This document shows positions 52,745 through 59,921 of a DNA stretch of 61,405 bases, piece after piece. The stretch comes from Acholeplasmataceae bacterium (GTDB taxonomy: Bacteria; Bacillota_I; Bacilli_A; Acholeplasmatales; Acholeplasmataceae). Each line of letters starts with the position of its first letter. The first letter of the stretch is position 1. The notes under the pieces are model-generated. The model ran no database searches and was not told where the DNA came from. It was given only the letters and a program-made list of their open reading frames with translations. Where the stretch lies: assembly GCA_007692425.1 (NCBI GenBank), contig RECG01000007.1, positions 1-61,405 on the forward strand. Direction: 5' to 3'. A program made the translations under genes and the position numbers.

Positions 52745-53123
52745 GGTTTTTCTCCTTTTTTTCTACTCTGTTTTCATATAATGCAATCACATGAAGATGT
52801 CCGAGTTTGAGCAGATCCAGCATCGCCATGATGGCTTCATCCATCTCATCGAAATACAAGAGGAGATGGTCATGAACATGGCGGACGTGGTGGATGATGT
52901 AAGGTTTGAGAAACGACATATGGGCCAAAGGCGATGTGCGTCGCCGATGCCGGACCAGAACCGTGAGTTGCATCACTCCTTCCTCGATCGGAATCGTACG
53001 GTGGCTGGGGATGATCGGATGTTTCCGGTAGCATCGCTCACATATGTGATGGGTCTCAACCTTGAAATAGCGTTGGATGGTGCGTCTCGTCTTGACGCTT
53101 TTGCTACATACCTCACAAAGCAT
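52734..53123 (-). CDS. Shortened ComF-like zinc-ribbon protein
   Basis: This 129-residue protein begins MLCEVCSKS and has a second pair ICERC about 23 residues later, matching the N-terminal zinc ribbon of ComFC. The remaining 95 residues lack the phosphoribosyltransferase domain that makes up most of ComFC and are rich in His, Leu and Arg. comF next to hpf is a common Bacillota order, which supports the relation. Its GGAGG lies in the 3' arm of a 12-bp hairpin. It may be a reduced remnant or a distinct small protein; function unknown. Confidence 0.6.
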   Translation of the reverse strand: MLCEVCSKSVKTRRTIQRYFKVETHHICERCYRKHPIIPSHRTIPIEEGVMQLTVLVRHRRRTSPLAHMSFLKPYIIHHVRHVHDHLLLYFDEMDEAIMAMLDLLKLGHLHVIALYENRVEKKEKNHEI

Positions 53124-53159
53124 GACAAGCCCTCCTGTCTCATACTAGGAAGGCTTGTC
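53124..53159 (-). promoter_or_regulatory. Hairpin covering the ribosome binding site of the ComF-like gene
   Basis: On the minus strand GACAAGCCTTCC and GGAGGGCTTGTC (one G-T pair) form a 12-bp stem with a 12-base loop. The GGAGG site of the ComF-like gene is inside the 3' arm and the ATG follows directly. No T run follows, so it is not a terminator. The same sequence on the plus strand has a C-A mismatch where the G-T pair is, which favours a function on the minus-strand RNA. Confidence 0.65.
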
Positions 53160-53168
53160 CGTTTTTGC

Positions 53169-55226
53169 TTATTTCTTGTAGGCTTCGACAATCTTGTCGA
53201 TCAATTGGTTCGGCACTTCCTCGTAACGCAGGAATTGGCGGGTGAAGGACCCGCTGCCTTGTGTCATCGCCTTAAGGTCGATGGCATACTTGACAATTTC
53301 CGCTTCGGGCACTTCGGCGACCACGACTTGGAAACCATCGGTCTGGTTCATGCCGAGCACGCGCCCGCGTCGTTTGTTCATGTCACCCATGACGTCACCG
53401 ACAAACTGGTCTTTGACGGTCACCTCGACCTTGACAATCGGTTCGAGGATGGTGGGTGAAGCGGTTTTGATCGCTTCTTTGAAGGCCAAGGCGGCAGCCA
53501 GTTTGAAACTGATTTCGTTCGAGTCGACGGCATGATAGGAACCGTCATAAAGCGTCGCTTTGACATTGATGACGGGGAAACCGGCCAATGGTCCGCTTTC
53601 AAATGTCTCAATCAAGCCTTTTTCAACCGCTGGAAAATAGTTTTTAGGGACTGCGCCGCCAAAGACATTTTCGGCGAATTCGAAAATCTCCTTGCCTGGT
53701 TCGAACTTGATCCAGACATGACCGAACTGTCCGGCCCCGCCGGACTGTTTCTTGTGTTTGCCTTCGGCCTGGACGCTTTTCTTGATGGTTTCACGGTAAA
53801 CGATTTTCTGGTCATCGATGTCGACATCGACCTTGAACATCGTCTTCATGCGTTCGATGATATAACCAAGATGCGTCATGCCCTGACCGCCGAGCAACAG
53901 CTGGGCTGTTTCTTTGTTGCGTCGGATCTCAAAGGTTGGATCTTCCAGGTTGAGACGTTGCAAGGCTGACGAAATCTTGTCTTCATCGTTTTTGTTTTTG
54001 GGATGAACGGCGATATAGATGACCGGAGTAGGCAAGATAACCGGTTCATAGACAATCGGGTTTTTCGGATCGGCAAGCGTGTCACCGGTCTCGAGACCGT
54101 CGATTTTAGCCACTGCGGCAATGTCGCCCGCATGGAAGGTGTCCATTGGCAATTGTGTCTTGCCTCTCAGCATGAAGAGATTGGAAACCTTCTTGTTTTC
54201 ATCTTTGTTGGTTAACGTAACTTCCTGACCGGCTTTCAAGACACCTGAGTTGATTTTGACAAAACTGATGGCACCCATGAATGGATCGACAACAGTCTTG
54301 AAGACATAGGCTGAGAAAGGCTCACTATCAAGTGTTTGACGGGTGATGTCGGCATCAGTCTTGGGATTCTTGCCGAACAAGGGTTTGAGTTCGTCCGGTG
54401 CCACCACATAGTCAATCAACATGTTCATGAGTGTTTTGACACCGATTGTCTTGGTGGCACTGCCGACGAGCACGGGTGTGATGTCTCCGCTCGTGATGCC
54501 TTTTTTCAAGGCTGCCTTGATCTGTGCTTCACTGATGGTTTCACCGGAAAAGTAAAGTTCCAGCAATTCTTCTGATGTTTCGGCCACGCTTTCCATGATG
54601 TTTTCCCTGAGTTCATCGACCTTGGGTTTCTTTTCTTCCCAGATCTCGGCATCATGACAATCGGTCCCATCGTGTATACGGGCTTTCATGTCGATGACGT
54701 TGACAAATCCCTCGAAGTTTTCCTCATGGCCGATTGGCCAGCAAAACGGCACGGCTTTTTTACCTAGTTTTTCACGGATGTCTTCCAGTACTTTTTCAAA
54801 ACGGACGTTTTCCTTGTCCATCTTGTTGACGAAGACCATGGTTGGGATGTGACGGCTTTTGATTTCCTGCCAGACCCGTTCGGTGCCGACTTCAACACCT
54901 TTGCTGGCATCAATCAGCACAATCGCGCCTTTGACGACGCCGAGTGCCTGGTTGAGGTCACCGACAAACTCGTCACTGCCCGGCACGTCGAGGAAATTGA
55001 GTTTGTGATCCTGCCATTCGACCGGAATCATGCTCATCGACAAGCTCGAGAGTTTGTTCTGTTCTTCGACCAAATAGTCAGAAACCGTATTCTTGCGTTC
55101 CACTTCCCCCTTTTTTTCGATGTTTTTGGCTGCAAAAAGCAGCGCTTCAGACAGCGTCGTCTTACCGGAACCCTGATGTCCCAGGATGGCGATATTACGA
55201 ATCTGCTTGGTTTGGTATTCCTTCAT
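53169..55226 (-). CDS. EF-G paralogue (FusA2-type)
   Basis: This 685-residue translational GTPase has the domain order of EF-G, but its P-loop is GHQGSGKTT (16-24) instead of GHxDAGKTT, and the DTPG motif reads DVPGS. These are features of the EF-G2/FusA2 subgroup rather than the main elongation factor. NKMD and the RGR...GM loop of domain IV are present. Subgroup roles differ and include ribosome recycling or stress. It is followed by the ComF-like gene and hpf. An extended -10 box lies at 55265-55270. Confidence 0.88.
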   Translation of the reverse strand: MKEYQTKQIRNIAILGHQGSGKTTLSEALLFAAKNIEKKGEVERKNTVSDYLVEEQNKLSSLSMSMIPVEWQDHKLNFLDVPGSDEFVGDLNQALGVVKGAIVLIDASKGVEVGTERVWQEIKSRHIPTMVFVNKMDKENVRFEKVLEDIREKLGKKAVPFCWPIGHEENFEGFVNVIDMKARIHDGTDCHDAEIWEEKKPKVDELRENIMESVAETSEELLELYFSGETISEAQIKAALKKGITSGDITPVLVGSATKTIGVKTLMNMLIDYVVAPDELKPLFGKNPKTDADITRQTLDSEPFSAYVFKTVVDPFMGAISFVKINSGVLKAGQEVTLTNKDENKKVSNLFMLRGKTQLPMDTFHAGDIAAVAKIDGLETGDTLADPKNPIVYEPVILPTPVIYIAVHPKNKNDEDKISSALQRLNLEDPTFEIRRNKETAQLLLGGQGMTHLGYIIERMKTMFKVDVDIDDQKIVYRETIKKSVQAEGKHKKQSGGAGQFGHVWIKFEPGKEIFEFAENVFGGAVPKNYFPAVEKGLIETFESGPLAGFPVINVKATLYDGSYHAVDSNEISFKLAAALAFKEAIKTASPTILEPIVKVEVTVKDQFVGDVMGDMNKRRGRVLGMNQTDGFQVVVAEVPEAEIVKYAIDLKAMTQGSGSFTRQFLRYEEVPNQLIDKIVEAYKK

Positions 55227-55264
55227 GCTTGACCTCCTGTGATCTCTTGCACTTCTATAGAAAT

Positions 55265-55270
55265 ATTATA
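55265..55270 (-). promoter_or_regulatory. fusA2-like gene extended -10 element
   Basis: TGC-TATAAT on the minus strand lies 39 bases before the ATG. No clear -35 box is seen. Confidence 0.45.
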
Positions 55271-55344
55271 GCATATAATCAGTACTGATGAAACTGAAAG
55301 CATGTTCAAAAGTTGAAATGTCAGGGACGCTCCGAGACACATGG

Positions 55345-55350
55345 TATAAT
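55345..55350 (+). promoter_or_regulatory. yidD extended -10 element
   Basis: TGG-TATAAT would give a start near 55357, only about nine bases before the yidD ATG. No clear -35 box is present. Confidence 0.5.
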
Positions 55351-55365
55351 GTGAGTGGTGAGCAT

Positions 55366-55614
55366 ATGCGAAAACTGGCCATCCGCCTGATTACCTGGTA
55401 TCAACGAAAGATTTCACCCCATAGCCGTCATCGTTGCCGGCATGCGCCGACTTGCTCGGCTTATGCCAAAACATGTTATGAACGCTTTAATGTCTTCAAG
55501 GCGTCTTTTTTGACGGCCAAACGAATTTTGACTTGCAATCCCTTGTTCAAGCCCAAATATGATCCTGTCCCAGAAAAAAAGGTCAAACACAGCAAAAAGG
55601 CGAAGCCTGACTGA
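55366..55614 (+). CDS. yidD: Membrane protein insertion efficiency factor YidD
   Basis: This 82-residue protein has the YidD signature: LITWYQRKISPHS followed by the Cys-rich CRHAPTCSAYA and the later CNPLFKPKYDPVP. YidD helps YidC insert membrane proteins. The tail is basic (KHSKKAKPD). The start at 55366 lies about nine bases after the expected transcription start, so the leader is very short. Confidence 0.92.
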   Translation: MRKLAIRLITWYQRKISPHSRHRCRHAPTCSAYAKTCYERFNVFKASFLTAKRILTCNPLFKPKYDPVPEKKVKHSKKAKPD

Positions 55615-55630
55615 GGCATCGCCTTTTTTT
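55594..55630. terminator. Bidirectional terminator after yidD
   Basis: A two-part stem AAAAAGGCGA/TCGCCTTTTT with an inner GCCT/AGGC pair is followed by T on the plus strand and by T on the minus strand (the A run). It contains the yidD stop and borders the repeat-lipoprotein stop. Confidence 0.88.
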
Positions 55631-56145
55631 CATGCGGGATCGTACTCGGCATAGAGGTGGATCGATTCGCTGACAGGCTGACTGAAGTCAAAGGGCAGGT
55701 CCATGGCTTCTTCCATGTCATAATAGACCCAGCGAACAAACACAAAGTTGGTCAAGACAGGGTCATCCGGTCGGACGGCAAGACCGTTTTTCTCAATCAT
55801 CTGGTTTGGGATATAGGTGCCTCCCACCGTGATAAAGGTCACAATGACATGGGTGTCTTGTTCGTTCGCCAACCACTTGGCATAAAGGGTGAGCTGTTTA
55901 TTCGTGGTCAATGCTAAAGGGGTGTAGAGTTCCGTCAGCGTCTCATCAATGTACCAATTGACGAACTGATACCCCTGGCGTTGCGGGATGGTGGGGTTCC
56001 ATTGCGGAGAATCCGAATTGACCTGAGTCTGCGAAATCATATTGCCACCATTGGTCACATACGTGATTGAGACCGTGTGTGTCCCGCTGCAGGCAACCAA
56101 CAGGAAGACAAAAACAAACATCATTGTCAAACTGAATTTTTTCAT
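55630..56145 (-). CDS. Small lipoprotein with InlB B-repeat-like domains
   Basis: This 171-residue protein has a signal peptide with lipobox LLVAC (Cys near residue 19) and then two copies of the Listeria-Bacteroides repeat pattern: VSITYVTNGGN...WYIDETLTELY and VIVTFITVGGTYI...WVYYD. These are Ig-like beta-grasp surface modules. The start at 56145 follows AAAGGA. Its exact role is unknown. Confidence 0.75.
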   Translation of the reverse strand: MKKFSLTMMFVFVFLLVACSGTHTVSITYVTNGGNMISQTQVNSDSPQWNPTIPQRQGYQFVNWYIDETLTELYTPLALTTNKQLTLYAKWLANEQDTHVIVTFITVGGTYIPNQMIEKNGLAVRPDDPVLTNFVFVRWVYYDMEEAMDLPFDFSQPVSESIHLYAEYDPA

Positions 56146-56179
56146 GAATTTTTCCTTTCGAATGTTGATAGATAGCATC

Positions 56180-56207
56180 ATTATACATGTTTGCATGCCT
56201 TTGTCAA
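56180..56207 (-). promoter_or_regulatory. Promoter of the repeat lipoprotein
   Basis: On the minus strand TTGACA (56202-56207) and TATAAT (56180-56185), both consensus, are 16 bases apart, about 35 bases before the ATG. Confidence 0.8.
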
Positions 56208-56264
56208 TACGTTTCAATCATCATGTTTAAAATACTACAATCATATTGATTGTCATAAAAATAA

Positions 56265-56297
56265 AGAAGGCGATACAAGGATGCGTATCGCCTTTTT
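56265..56297. terminator. Terminator of the cvfB-proS operon
   Basis: AGGCGATAC/GTATCGCCT with an 8-base loop has TTTTT on the plus strand and TCTTTATTTTT on the minus strand. It follows the proS stop codon. Confidence 0.85.
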
Positions 56298-56317
56298 CTG
56301 ACACGATTGACATGCTT

Positions 56318-57751
56318 TTAATAAGCCCTGGCAAACCAGACTGTCTGGGTGGCGGGTTTACCTGTGACCGGACATGTTTTGGTGATCAATGTCTGATCAA
56401 AGGGGATGACACGGGCGGTCGCCGACGTGTCTTCCTTGATCTTGATTTCTGCTTCTTCACCGCTGATGCTGACGGCGACATAGCCGCCCTTCTTGATCAA
56501 CGCTTTGAAGGTGTCATAGTCGGTCGCTTCATAGGTGTTTGAACGGACGTGATCAAGTGCTTTTTGATATATGTCTTGATGAATGGTTTTGAACAGGTCA
56601 GGCAGCATGCTTGCCACGTCGTCCAAAGCCACAGATCTTTTCATACGGTCATGACGGGTGAAGAGCACGACTTCGCCCTTTTCCAAATCACGCGGACCGA
56701 GTTCGATGCGGACCGGCACGCCCTTCATCTCATATTCGCTGAATTTCCAGCCCGGTGTCTTGTTGGTGTCGTCAAGGGTCACGCGCACGCCTTGTCCACG
56801 CAGTTTGTCACGTAGATCGACAGCTGCCTTTTTGACATTGTCGCGCTGACCTTGGATGGGAATGATGACCACCTGGACCGGTGCCACGTAAGGTGGCATG
56901 ATCAATCCTTCGTCATCGCCGTGGACCATGATGACAGCCCCGATCAGACGGGTTGAAACACCCCAGGAAGTCTGGTGGACATGCTGAAGTTGATTGTTTT
57001 CATCCTGGAATTTGATGTCGAAAGCCTTGGCAAATCCTTGTCCGAAGTAATGCGTGGTGCCAGACTGCAACGCCTGGCCGTCAGGCATGAGGGCTTCGAT
57101 GCTGTAAGTCTCGATCGCACCGGCGAATTTCTCACGTTCGGTTTTACGGCCGGTGACAAATGGAATGGCCAACAGTTCTTCACCCAACCGGCGATAAATC
57201 TCCAAAATGCCCAATGTTTCGGCACGGGCTTCTGCTTCATCAGCATGCACGGTGTGGCCTTCCTGCCAGAGAAACTCCTTGCCTCTGAGAAAAGGCCTTG
57301 TCGTCTTCTCCCAACGGACCACGCTGCACCACTGGTTATAAAGTTTGGGCAGATCGCGGTAGGAATTGACCACTTTGGCATAATGCGTACCGAACAGGAC
57401 TTCGGAAGTCGGACGAATAATCAGGCGCTCTGTCAGTTCTTCGATGCCTGTTGTCGTGATCATTGCGGTCTCGGGTGCGAAGCCTTCGACATGATCCTTT
57501 TCCTTTTGGAACAAGGATTCGGGGATGACGAGTGGCATATAGACATTTTCATGACCGGTCAGTTTGAATTCGCGGTCAAGATAAAACATGATGTTTTCCC
57601 AGATGGCGTAACCGTAGGGACGATAGATGATGAAGCCTTTGACCTCACTGTAATCCATCAGTTCCGCCTTGAGGCAAAGGTCTGTATACCATTGTGCGAA
57701 ATCGACATCACGGGCGGTGATGCTTTCCACTCTTTTTTGTGTGTTGTTCAT
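56318..57751 (-). CDS. proS: Prolyl-tRNA synthetase, archaeal/eukaryotic type
   Basis: This 477-residue class II synthetase charges tRNA-Pro. It is the short ProS type without the YbaK editing insertion: motif 2 with TRPFLRGKEFLWQEGHT and motif 3 with IMVHGDDEGLIMPP, a C-terminal anticodon-binding domain and a final CPVTGKPA region. This form is found in Mycoplasma relatives and some Firmicutes. The start at 57751 follows AAGGAAG, 13 bases after cvfB. tRNA-Pro(GGG) is also encoded in this window. Confidence 0.94.
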   Translation of the reverse strand: MNNTQKRVESITARDVDFAQWYTDLCLKAELMDYSEVKGFIIYRPYGYAIWENIMFYLDREFKLTGHENVYMPLVIPESLFQKEKDHVEGFAPETAMITTTGIEELTERLIIRPTSEVLFGTHYAKVVNSYRDLPKLYNQWCSVVRWEKTTRPFLRGKEFLWQEGHTVHADEAEARAETLGILEIYRRLGEELLAIPFVTGRKTEREKFAGAIETYSIEALMPDGQALQSGTTHYFGQGFAKAFDIKFQDENNQLQHVHQTSWGVSTRLIGAVIMVHGDDEGLIMPPYVAPVQVVIIPIQGQRDNVKKAAVDLRDKLRGQGVRVTLDDTNKTPGWKFSEYEMKGVPVRIELGPRDLEKGEVVLFTRHDRMKRSVALDDVASMLPDLFKTIHQDIYQKALDHVRSNTYEATDYDTFKALIKKGGYVAVSISGEEAEIKIKEDTSATARVIPFDQTLITKTCPVTGKPATQTVWFARAY

Positions 57752-57764
57752 AATGGCTTCCTTT

Positions 57765-58622
57765 TCATTCGGACTGCTTGAGCGGGTTGACCAGCAAGGT
57801 CTTCCCGTCGACAAACTCAATTTTACGTTCCTTGTATAGTTTGCCAAGTGCACGTTTGAATGCTTTCTTGCTCATCTTGAAGAGGGTATCGATGGCTTCG
57901 GGCGTGCTGTTGCTGTCAAGCGGCATTTCTTTTTTCTTGATGAGGTAGGCAAGAATGGTTTCGGCATCTTGGATACGGGCATTTTCTTTTTGTTCGATCA
58001 ATGAACCCGTATACCCTTTTTCAGAGCGGTAAGTCAATTTGACTTCAAGTGCCTGTCCCAGGCGATAAGGTTCTTTGTACATCGTATGATGGACAAAGAT
58101 GAAATGGCCATCACAGGTCAGCAGGTTCATGCCTTCACGACCGATTTTCTGGACGTTTGCACGGACCGTTTCCTTGAGCTCAAGCGGTCGGTCCGGAACC
58201 AAGGTCACGTCTTCCTTGTCGGCCGGTTTGGCGACCAGGCGACCTTTGAGTTTGAGATAACAATAGACCTTGTCACCGGGACGTGGCCACAAGACCGGGT
58301 TTTGGGGCAGGTCGTCTTTGGACAACAGCAGTCCTTTGGTAATGCCGATATTCATGAAGACACCCAGTTTTTCATTGACATCGACCACTTCCAAAAAGGT
58401 CGGTCGTCCCATGGTGATCAAAGGTGTGTTGAGCGTCGCAGCCAACCGTCCTTTATGGTCGTAATAAAGGAATGCCTCGACCATATCACCAGGTTTGAGA
58501 TCCGCATGATTGCTTTCGTGCTGATGCAAAAAAACGTCGCCTTCACTGCTGTCGAGCAGATAACCGATATCAGTCTTTCGATTCACCTTCAAACGGTTGA
58601 TGTCACCAATCCTTAAAGCCAT
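57765..58622 (-). CDS. cvfB: S1-domain RNA-binding protein, CvfB/YitL family
   Basis: This 285-residue protein matches CvfB: an N-terminal S1-like domain with DIGYLLDSSEGDVFLHQHE, a second S1 domain with GVFMNIGITKGLLLSKDDLP, a third, and a C-terminal winged-helix part with SKKAFKRALGKLYKERKIEF. CvfB binds RNA and affects virulence gene expression in staphylococci. The start at 58622 follows AGGTGAT and the leader is about 10 bases. It is followed by proS. Confidence 0.88.
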   Translation of the reverse strand: MALRIGDINRLKVNRKTDIGYLLDSSEGDVFLHQHESNHADLKPGDMVEAFLYYDHKGRLAATLNTPLITMGRPTFLEVVDVNEKLGVFMNIGITKGLLLSKDDLPQNPVLWPRPGDKVYCYLKLKGRLVAKPADKEDVTLVPDRPLELKETVRANVQKIGREGMNLLTCDGHFIFVHHTMYKEPYRLGQALEVKLTYRSEKGYTGSLIEQKENARIQDAETILAYLIKKKEMPLDSNSTPEAIDTLFKMSKKAFKRALGKLYKERKIEFVDGKTLLVNPLKQSE

Positions 58623-58638
58623 ATCATCACCTGAGTTC

Positions 58639-58667
58639 ATTGTATCATAAAACATGGGTCCCGACAA
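58639..58667 (-). promoter_or_regulatory. cvfB-proS promoter
   Basis: On the minus strand TTGTCG (58662-58667) and an extended -10 box TGA-TACAAT (58639-58644) are 17 bases apart. The leader is about 10 bases. Confidence 0.6.
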
Positions 58668-58671
58668 CCTT

Positions 58672-58698
58672 AAGAAAAGCGAGTGCTAGGCACTCACT
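58672..58698 (-). terminator. Terminator of fic
   Basis: On the minus strand AGTGAGTGC/GCACTCGCT with loop CTA is followed by TTTCTT. The stop codon of fic is in the loop region. Confidence 0.7.
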
Positions 58699-59420
58699 TC
58701 CAGTCTTTTCAACACCTCTTCATAACGTTTCAGCAGCAAATCTTTGATGAGTGCAACCAATGGTTGGATGTCTTTCTCGACTTTGAATGTCTCCAAATGT
58801 TTGAAATATGTCGAACGCAACGCCACAGGAATGGAAATGGGCAGGTAGCCGGCCTGGATCAACAAGTAGTTCATGATCAAACGTGTCAGACGGCCGTTGC
58901 CATCCAGAAAGGGATGGATCTTGGCGATGCTGGCGTGCGTATAAACTGCTTTTTCGATTGGATGTCCTTCGTATTCGGGCAAGGCTTGAAAGAACTTGTT
59001 CATGCGGTCATACACCTTGATGTAGTCAGGAGGTTGATGGGTGCCGCCTTGAATGTGGATGTTGACATGGCGGTAGATACCGCCTTGAAAAATGCCTTCC
59101 ACGAGCAATTCGTGGATGTCTTTGACTTTTTCTTCATCCAAAAGCTTGTCCGCCTTGGCTTCTTGGGTCACAAAATCAAAAGCTTTGTGATGATTGAGGA
59201 TTTCTTTCTGATCGCGTTCGCAGTAGTCGGGCAGGGTGCGCGTACGAATCAATCTTTTCACATCCTCGAAAGGCACGCTGTTCTTACCTTCCATCTGGAC
59301 GGCATCAAACGTATACTGATAAGCAAAATCCTTATCGGCTTCCAACGCTTGTTCCGGATCGCATTCCTGCAGGATGTTACTCAGATGCCTGCGCTCTACT
59401 TCCAACAGATCTTTCTCCAT
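58686..59420 (-). CDS. Fic-family protein (probable AMP transferase)
   Basis: This 244-residue protein carries the canonical Fic motif HPFLDGNGRLTR at residues 169-180. The helix before it, FDAVQMEGKNSVPFEDVKRLI, resembles the N-terminal inhibitory helix of class II Fic proteins, in which Ser or Thr precedes the E-G by four; here that position is Ala40, before Glu44-Gly45. The motif residues His169 and Asn175 suggest an active enzyme. The start at 59420 is chosen because an ATG at 59447 would lie upstream of the expected transcription start. No antitoxin gene is adjacent. Confidence 0.9.
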   Translation of the reverse strand: MEKDLLEVERRHLSNILQECDPEQALEADKDFAYQYTFDAVQMEGKNSVPFEDVKRLIRTRTLPDYCERDQKEILNHHKAFDFVTQEAKADKLLDEEKVKDIHELLVEGIFQGGIYRHVNIHIQGGTHQPPDYIKVYDRMNKFFQALPEYEGHPIEKAVYTHASIAKIHPFLDGNGRLTRLIMNYLLIQAGYLPISIPVALRSTYFKHLETFKVEKDIQPLVALIKDLLLKRYEEVLKRLEVSA

Positions 59421-59447
59421 CTTGACCACGCTCCTGTCTTTTAACAT

Positions 59448-59477
59448 ATTATATCATGGAACAAACCGTGCAGACAA
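59448..59477 (-). promoter_or_regulatory. fic promoter
   Basis: On the minus strand TTGTCT (59472-59477) and an extended -10 box TGA-TATAAT (59448-59453) are 18 bases apart. The expected start, near 59441, excludes the longer fic start at 59447. Confidence 0.65.
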
Positions 59478-59487
59478 GCACGGATGT

Positions 59488-59510
59488 CAAAAACACTTTT
59501 TTAAAAGTGT
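59488..59510 (-). terminator. Possible second terminator after the cold shock gene
   Basis: On the minus strand ACACTTTT-AA-AAAAGTGT is followed by five T. The stem is A/T-rich and the loop is tight, so it may be weak. The 59454-59600 interval otherwise holds only the fic promoter. Confidence 0.4.
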
Positions 59511-59587
59511 CATGTCCCTTGGTTGATAAGTGAATGGCAGATGACGTTGATGGTCATGCGTCATATGATATGGGTGAAAAACTGCCC

Positions 59588-59618
59588 TGAAAATAGAAGA
59601 GGGACCCTGATGGGTCCC
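59588..59618 (-). terminator. Terminator of the cold shock gene
   Basis: On the minus strand GGGACCC-ATCA-GGGTCCC is followed by TCTTCTATTTT, an imperfect T-rich tail. It lies 17 bases after the csp stop codon. Confidence 0.6.
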
Positions 59619-59634
59619 CGTACCGTTTAAAATT

Positions 59635-59832
59635 TTATACCTTAATGACGTTGGCCGCTTGTGCTCCGCGGTCTCCGTCTTTAACGTCAAATTCTACTTG
59701 GTCTCCTTCTTGTAATGTCTTGTACCCTTCAATTTGAATCGCACTGAAGTGAACGAAGATGTCCTTACCTTCTTCTGAAGAGATAAATCCATATCCCTTG
59801 TCAGAGTCAAACCATTTTACTACGCCTTTCAT
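59635..59832 (-). CDS. Cold shock protein, CspA family
   Basis: This 65-residue protein is a complete cold shock domain with RNP1 KGYGFI and RNP2 DIFVHFSAI, which bind single-stranded RNA and DNA. The start at 59832 follows AAAGGAG. The leader of about 40 bases has a small palindrome GGCAAT-AA-ATTGCC near its 5' end. Confidence 0.96.
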   Translation of the reverse strand: MKGVVKWFDSDKGYGFISSEEGKDIFVHFSAIQIEGYKTLQEGDQVEFDVKDGDRGAQAANVIKV

Positions 59833-59877
59833 TGTAATGCTCCTTTATCAATTCTTGGCAATTTATTGCCTATCATC

Positions 59878-59906
59878 ATTATACACACATGTCGGCCAAA
59901 TTACAA
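59878..59906 (-). promoter_or_regulatory. Cold shock gene promoter
   Basis: On the minus strand TTGTAA (59901-59906) and TATAAT (59878-59883) are 17 bases apart. Confidence 0.7.
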
Positions 59907-59921
59907 CTAAAAAAACTATGA

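Noticed and set aside
58683-59444. Open frame of 253 codons exactly antisense to fic
   Set aside because: The Fic motif is on the minus strand; the plus-strand frame begins in the fic terminator and has no ribosome binding site.
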